A DNA stretch of 64,000 nt, from contig CASEGL010000005.1 of NCBI GenBank assembly GCA_949287525.1, positions 1-64,000 of the forward strand, given 5' to 3'. Made by a program: the position numbers and the translations under genes. Shown piece after piece: positions 61,259-64,000 of this stretch. This DNA comes from an uncultured Rikenellaceae bacterium (GTDB taxonomy: Bacteria > Bacteroidota > Bacteroidia > Bacteroidales > Rikenellaceae). The stretch's first letter is position 1. Each line of letters begins with the position of its first letter. The notes beneath the pieces are model-generated. The model saw only the letters and a program-made list of their open reading frames with translations. It was not told where the DNA came from and did not search any database.

Positions 61259-61678
61259 ATGAAACACATTTTCGGACTGATCTTCTGCGCCTGCACGCTG
61301 AGTTCCTGCGCCTCCATCTTCTGCGGCGCCAAGAAAAACGTCACCTTCGAGTCGAACCTTACCTCCGCCGAAACGCTCACCATCGACGGCTACAAATACT
61401 ACGATGTCGAATTTCCCTTCACGGTCAAGGTGCCGCGCGGCTTCTACCAGACGATCGTCGTAGGTTCGCAGGCCGGCTACAAGAAAGCGACCGTAACCAT
61501 CACCAAGACCTTCAACCCCGTCTCGGTCATCAACCTCACCAACATCCTGGGCTGGGGCATCGACGCCGCCACGGGAGCCATGATGCAGCCCGAATACAAC
61601 GTTTACACGCTGGAGTTCCGTCCCGACGAAACGGCCGCCTCCCCCCTGTCGGTAATCCACGAGATCGAACTGGAATAA
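61259..61678 (+). CDS. Small PEGA-like lipoprotein
   Basis: A 139-residue lipoprotein with candidate lipobox LSSC (Cys17). The mature part is beta-rich: KKNVTFESNLTSAETLTIDG, then FPFTVKVPRGFYQTIVVGSQAGYKKATVTI, which resembles a PEGA-type surface domain (a short beta-sandwich with a G-Y-K turn). A hydrophobic stretch with INLTNILGWGIDAATGAMM near 95-113 may insert in or lie on the membrane; similar stretches occur in small Bacteroidetes and phage-type lipoproteins. The function is unknown. Confidence 0.7.
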   Translation: MKHIFGLIFCACTLSSCASIFCGAKKNVTFESNLTSAETLTIDGYKYYDVEFPFTVKVPRGFYQTIVVGSQAGYKKATVTITKTFNPVSVINLTNILGWGIDAATGAMMQPEYNVYTLEFRPDETAASPLSVIHEIELE

Positions 61679-61738
61679 CTGCCTGCCGGACACACGCCCC
61701 CTGCCGGCGTTCCGGAGGAAAAGGCGCCGCCGGGTACC

Positions 61739-61768
61739 TTGTTTTTTCGGAGAAAAACACTATCTTTG
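61739..61768 (+). promoter_or_regulatory. Bacteroidetes promoter for tRNA-Gln
   Basis: TTG (-33) at 61739-61741 and TATCTTTG (-7) at 61761-61768 are separated by exactly 19 bp. The mature tRNA starts 20 bp after the -7 box. Confidence 0.85.
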
Positions 61769-61788
61769 CAGCGTCGAAAGACAACGAT

Positions 61789-61859
61789 TGAGCCATGGTG
61801 TAATGGTAACACTGCAGATTTTGGTTCTGTCATTTTGGGTTCGAATCCCGATGGCTCAA
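61789..61859 (+). tRNA. tRNA-Gln (anticodon TTG)
   Basis: A 71-nt cloverleaf. The acceptor stem TGAGCCA pairs with TGGCTCA, and the D arm includes GGTGTAATGGTAAC. The anticodon stem GCAGA/TCTGT encloses loop TTTTGGT with TTG at positions 34-36, and the T arm has GGGTTCGAATCCC. The discriminator base is A; CCA is not encoded (CAA follows). A consensus promoter lies just upstream. Confidence 0.95.
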
Positions 61860-61941
61860 CAATCGCTCCGATTCCCTTCGCACTTTGCCGCGGAGGGGAT
61901 TTTGCGTATCTTCGCCTGTCCACGTCCAAAAGACACGCACC

Positions 61942-62484
61942 ATGCAATTCACCCGATTCGACGACCTGCCGCCCGCTCTCCGCGAGGAGGTGTGGCAACT
62001 TTACGAAACGAGCTTCCCCGCCCACGAACGACGCAGCCGCGCCGCACAGCTGGCCGCATTCGGCGATGAGCAGGCACACGGCGACCTGCTGCTGGACGGA
62101 AACGGGCAGCTGGCCGCCCTGGTCTTCTACTGGACCTGCAACGACCTGCTCTACATCGAGTTCCTGGCCGTCCATCCCGCCATGCGCGGACGGCAGACCG
62201 GCAGCCGCATCATGCGCGAACTGCTCGGACGCTATCCGCACCACACGGTCGTGCTGGAGATCGAACCGCCCGAAGACGAGACGACCTGCCGCCGGCTCCG
62301 CTTTTACGAACGGCTCGGGTTCTGCGCCAACGGCTACCCCTATACGCACCCCTCCTACCGGACGGGGGATGCTGCCTGCCCCCACCGGCTGGTGATCCTG
62401 AGCCACGGCGCGCCGCTCACACCGCAACGCTACGAGGAGTTCCTCACGCTGATGCGTATGGTCGTACTGCACTATGCCGACTGA
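61942..62484 (+). CDS. GNAT-family N-acetyltransferase
   Basis: A 180-residue acetyltransferase fold. The core strand-turn LLYIEFLAVHPAMRGRQTGSRIMREL (about 71-96) supplies the acetyl-CoA pyrophosphate loop (R-G-x-x-x-G/S), and RFYERLGF (about 121-128) is the usual motif B. Such proteins acetylate amines or protein N-termini; the substrate is not known. The ATG at 61942 (MQFTRFDDLPP) is preferred over a longer frame that runs into the tRNA-Gln 3' flank. TATCTTCG at about 61909-61916 may be a -7 variant. Confidence 0.87.
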   Translation: MQFTRFDDLPPALREEVWQLYETSFPAHERRSRAAQLAAFGDEQAHGDLLLDGNGQLAALVFYWTCNDLLYIEFLAVHPAMRGRQTGSRIMRELLGRYPHHTVVLEIEPPEDETTCRRLRFYERLGFCANGYPYTHPSYRTGDAACPHRLVILSHGAPLTPQRYEEFLTLMRMVVLHYAD

Positions 62485-62547
62485 CACCCCGGCCGCCCGC
62501 CGGTGAAATCGCAACAAATGGGGACGACAGCCTCCGGACAAAATGGC

Positions 62548-62555
62548 TATCTTTG
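62548..62555 (+). promoter_or_regulatory. -7 box for the HMA-AraC regulator gene
   Basis: TATCTTTG is an exact TAnnTTTG match ending only 9 bp before the ATG at 62565. Transcription from it would give a leader of just a few nucleotides. Confidence 0.5.
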
Positions 62556-62564
62556 TCCTATGTG

Positions 62565-63134
62565 ATGGAAGAGTACAAACTATATATCAAGAACATGGTC
62601 TGCCGCCGCTGCATGATGGCGGTCGAAAAGCTGCTGCGCGACCAGGGCATCGAACCGATTGCGGTCGGACTGGGCATCGTCACCCTGCCGCACCCCCTGG
62701 CGGCGGAGGAGCGCGCCGCGCTGGACGGCGCGCTGCGCGAACTGGGCTTCGAACTGATCGACGGGCGGCGCGAACGGCTCATCGAACAGATCAAGAGCCT
62801 GGTCATCGAACTCATCCACAACGAGAACAGCGACCTGAAGGTCAACCTGTCCGACTATATCAGCTCCAACCTGCACCACGACTACAACTACATCAGCAGC
62901 CTCTTCTCGGAAGTGGAGGGGGTCACGATCGAGAAATACTTCATCCTGCAGAAGATCGAACGGGTCAAGGAGCTGCTCGTCTATGACGAACTCTCGCTGG
63001 GCGAAATCGCTGCCCTGCTCAACTATTCGAGCGTCGCCCACCTGAGTGCCCAGTTCAAGAAGGTCACCGGACTGACGCCCAGCCACTTCCGCACCATCGG
63101 AGCCGGACGGCGGCGCCCCCTCGACGAGGTGTGA
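62565..63134 (+). CDS. AraC-family regulator with N-terminal HMA metal-binding domain
   Basis: A 189-residue protein. Residues 4-66 form a heavy-metal-associated (HMA/CopZ-like) fold with the CxxC pair Cys13/Cys16 (MVCRRC) on the usual first loop, followed by a linker helix (about 67-90). A complete AraC two-HTH domain follows (about 92-177: LSDYISSNLHHDYNYISSLF and LGEIAALLNYSSVAHLSAQF, then GLTPSHFR). The fusion suggests direct binding of Cu(I) or a similar metal controlling DNA binding. It lies 165 bp upstream of the copper chaperone/ATPase gene, which it probably regulates. The ATG at 62565 keeps the first HMA strand; TTG or GTG starts just upstream are possible. Confidence 0.88.
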   Translation: MEEYKLYIKNMVCRRCMMAVEKLLRDQGIEPIAVGLGIVTLPHPLAAEERAALDGALRELGFELIDGRRERLIEQIKSLVIELIHNENSDLKVNLSDYISSNLHHDYNYISSLFSEVEGVTIEKYFILQKIERVKELLVYDELSLGEIAALLNYSSVAHLSAQFKKVTGLTPSHFRTIGAGRRRPLDEV

Positions 63135-63191
63135 TCCTGCCGGCGCCGCCACAGGCCGTTCCCGCAGCCCGACCCGCACCGCACCCCTTTC

Positions 63192-63226
63192 GGAAATCAT
63201 GTAACATTTTCGGGAAATTATATAAC
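63192..63226 (+). promoter_or_regulatory. Tandem direct repeat, likely operator of the copper ATPase gene
   Basis: GGAAATCATGTAAC (63192-63205) and GGAAATTATATAAC (63213-63226) match at 12 of 14 positions and start 21 bp apart. The downstream copy ends at the -33 position relative to the -7-like box at 63248. This is the classical arrangement for an AraC-family activator. Confidence 0.65.
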
Positions 63227-63247
63227 GTCCACACCCTGCCGGCACGC

Positions 63248-63255
63248 CATCTTTG
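63248..63255 (+). promoter_or_regulatory. Imperfect -7 box for the copper chaperone/ATPase gene
   Basis: CATCTTTG differs from TAnnTTTG at its first base only. It lies 22 bp after the second operator repeat and 45 bp before the ATG. A weak core promoter would suit activation by the upstream regulator. Confidence 0.5.
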
Positions 63256-63299
63256 CAACGGAAGCAAAAACAGGTTATTCACCCCTTAACCCCACAATC

Positions 63300-63566
63300 A
63301 TGGCTACGGTCAAGAAAACATTTCCGGTTCTGCAAATGGGATGCGCGGCATGTGCCGCACGGGTCGAAAACGCCGTTCGGGAAGCCGAAGGCGTCGCATC
63401 GGCTGCAGTCAATTTCTCCTCGGCCGAGGTAACCGTCACGTTCGATCCTGCCGTCACCTCGCCCGAACAGCTCCGCGACGTCGTCCGCAAGGCGGGCTAC
63501 GATCTGGTCATCTCCGAACAGGAGGCAACCCCCGACGCACTCGGCGAACGTCAAAAAAAAAAGTAA
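63300..63566 (+). CDS. HMA domain of the copper ATPase; zero-frame product is a CopZ-like chaperone
   Basis: An 88-residue reading frame encodes one HMA domain with Cu(I) ligands Cys15 and Cys18 (QMGCAACAARVE), the usual beta-alpha-beta pattern and a linker ending QKKK, then TAA. In homologous copper ATPases the same HMA domain is continuous with the membrane region; here that region follows at once in the -1 frame, starting on the last bases of a run of ten A. The zero-frame product alone would be a complete soluble copper chaperone. Either a programmed -1 frameshift makes both proteins or the gene is broken; see the heptamer entry. Confidence 0.88.
   Translation: MATVKKTFPVLQMGCAACAARVENAVREAEGVASAAVNFSSAEVTVTFDPAVTSPEQLRDVVRKAGYDLVISEQEATPDALGERQKKK
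63553..63563 (+). other. Slippery A-run (A10-G) with -1 frameshift heptamer
   Basis: Ten A's (63553-63562) followed by G contain A AAA AAG in zero-frame phase at 63557-63563, the same heptamer used in E. coli dnaX. The zero-frame codons are CAA AAA AAA AAG TAA, so the stop directly follows the slip site. Slipping back one base reads AAA AAA GTA ACC, which enters the ATPase frame. Strong downstream structure is not obvious; a short GGGCC/GGCCC stem lies at 63591-63602. Confidence 0.7.
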
Positions 63567-64000
63567 CCGACCTTAAACACCGCACGATCTGGGCCGTGGC
63601 CCTGTCGCTGCCGGTGGCGGTCATCGGGATGTTCTTCATGGATATGCCCCTGGCCAATCCGATCATGTGGCTCCTTGCGACACCGGTTCTCGTCTGGTGC
63701 GGAAGAAGCTTTTTCGTCAATGCGTGGCAGCAGCTCCGCCACCGCACCGTGACGATGGACACCCTCGTGGCGCTCAGCACCGGCATCGCCTACCTGTTCA
63801 GCCTTTTCAACATGCTCTGGCCGGAATTCTGGCTCGCACGCGGCATCCAGCCCCATGTCTATTTCGAGGCATCGAGCGTCATCATCGCCTTCATCCTGCT
63901 CGGCCGGCTGCTCGAAGCCCGCGCCAAGGAGAACACCACCACCGCCATCCGCAAACTGATGGGACTCCGCCCCCGCACGGTAACGGTCGTCGTAAACGGC
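63563..64000 (+). CDS. copA: Copper-translocating P-type ATPase, membrane part (partial, -1 frame)
   Basis: An open frame of 146 codons runs to the window edge without a stop. It begins VTDLKHRTIWAVALSLP and contains the first four membrane helices of a P1B-type ATPase (about 10-28, 33-50, 65-85, 97-115), with TMDTLVALSTGIAYLFSLFN and HVYFEASSVIIAFILLGRLLEARAK, both highly typical of copper ATPases. The actuator domain starts at the edge (TVTVVVNG). The phosphorylation and CPC motifs lie beyond the window. No ATG precedes the first helix in this frame; a GTG at 63596 lies inside it. Expression therefore most likely depends on a frame change at the A-run. Confidence 0.85.

Noticed and set aside
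63508-63856. Minus-strand open frames over the copper ATPase start
   Set aside because: They are antisense to a highly typical P1B-ATPase membrane region and have no domain of their own.
1-64000. CRISPR arrays, insertion sequences and rRNA genes
   Set aside because: No regularly spaced repeats of CRISPR type, no transposase-like frame with terminal inverted repeats and no rRNA-like stretch were seen on either strand.

Overview
The window looks like a stretch of chromosome from a moderately GC-rich member of the Bacteroidales, most plausibly Rikenellaceae/Alistipes (the family placement is inference). Supporting this are the Bacteroidetes-type promoters (TTG, 19 bp, TAnnTTTG; four copies with exactly 19 bp between the boxes), few Shine-Dalgarno sequences, fimbrillin-like lipoproteins, the nusB-DUF1573-yajC cluster, BatD/BatE, the long NusB, and a group B type [FeFe] hydrogenase beside a sensory-type paralogue. 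I see no prophage, insertion sequence, CRISPR array or rRNA. The only RNA gene seen is tRNA-Gln(TTG).

Layout. 0-6 kb: purC; a glutaredoxin-like gene with a YqiA-like esterase; then a resB-ccsA-cytochrome c peroxidase operon that carries both a tri-haem peroxidase and the system II machinery to mature it. 6-12 kb: a secreted PI-PLC-type lipoprotein, a large fimbrillin/GLUG lipoprotein with a small broken ORF upstream, and an alcohol dehydrogenase-flavoredoxin pair. 12-28 kb: a META-domain lipoprotein, batD-batE-recR, class I fumarase, class II aldolase, a second fimbrillin-like lipoprotein, nusB-DUF1573-yajC, a sirtuin, carbamate kinase, and a stress-like OsmC/YtxH/holin-like group. 28-35 kb: an EamA permease, an ABC exporter overlapping an S26-like peptidase, and a flavodoxin/cupin-CMD/cyclophilin-like operon divergent from an AraC regulator. 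35-40 kb: the hydrogenase locus (thioredoxin-like ferredoxin, HydS-like sensory hydrogenase with PAS, SpoIIE-type phosphatase, second thioredoxin-like ferredoxin, HydA). 40-50 kb: era, thiamin genes, an M20 dipeptidase, a phosphohexomutase, a nucleoside phosphorylase, two transporters and der. 50-62 kb: an outer-membrane protein, phoH, pepD, a DUF308 membrane protein, a LytS/LytTR two-component system read into a large outer-membrane barrel gene, a gamma-carbonic anhydrase-like protein, mazG, a small lipoprotein, tRNA-Gln and a GNAT enzyme. 62.5-64 kb: a copper locus that runs off the right edge.

Three points deserve most attention. (1) The copper ATPase gene is split by a -1 frame change exactly on the canonical slippery heptamer A AAA AAG, with the zero-frame stop directly after it. 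The zero-frame product would be an 88-residue CopZ-like metallochaperone, as in the programmed frameshift known for E. coli copA. (2) The adjacent regulator fuses an HMA metal-binding domain to an AraC DNA-binding domain, and two 14-bp direct repeats 21 bp apart lie just upstream of the copper ATPase promoter. A second array of 21-bp-phased repeats lies between the other AraC gene and its divergent operon. (3) The hydrogenase locus combines a catalytic and a sensory [FeFe] hydrogenase with a PP2C-type phosphatase, which suggests H2 or redox sensing that ends in protein dephosphorylation.

Calls rest on translation, motif recognition and gene order only; no database search was possible.
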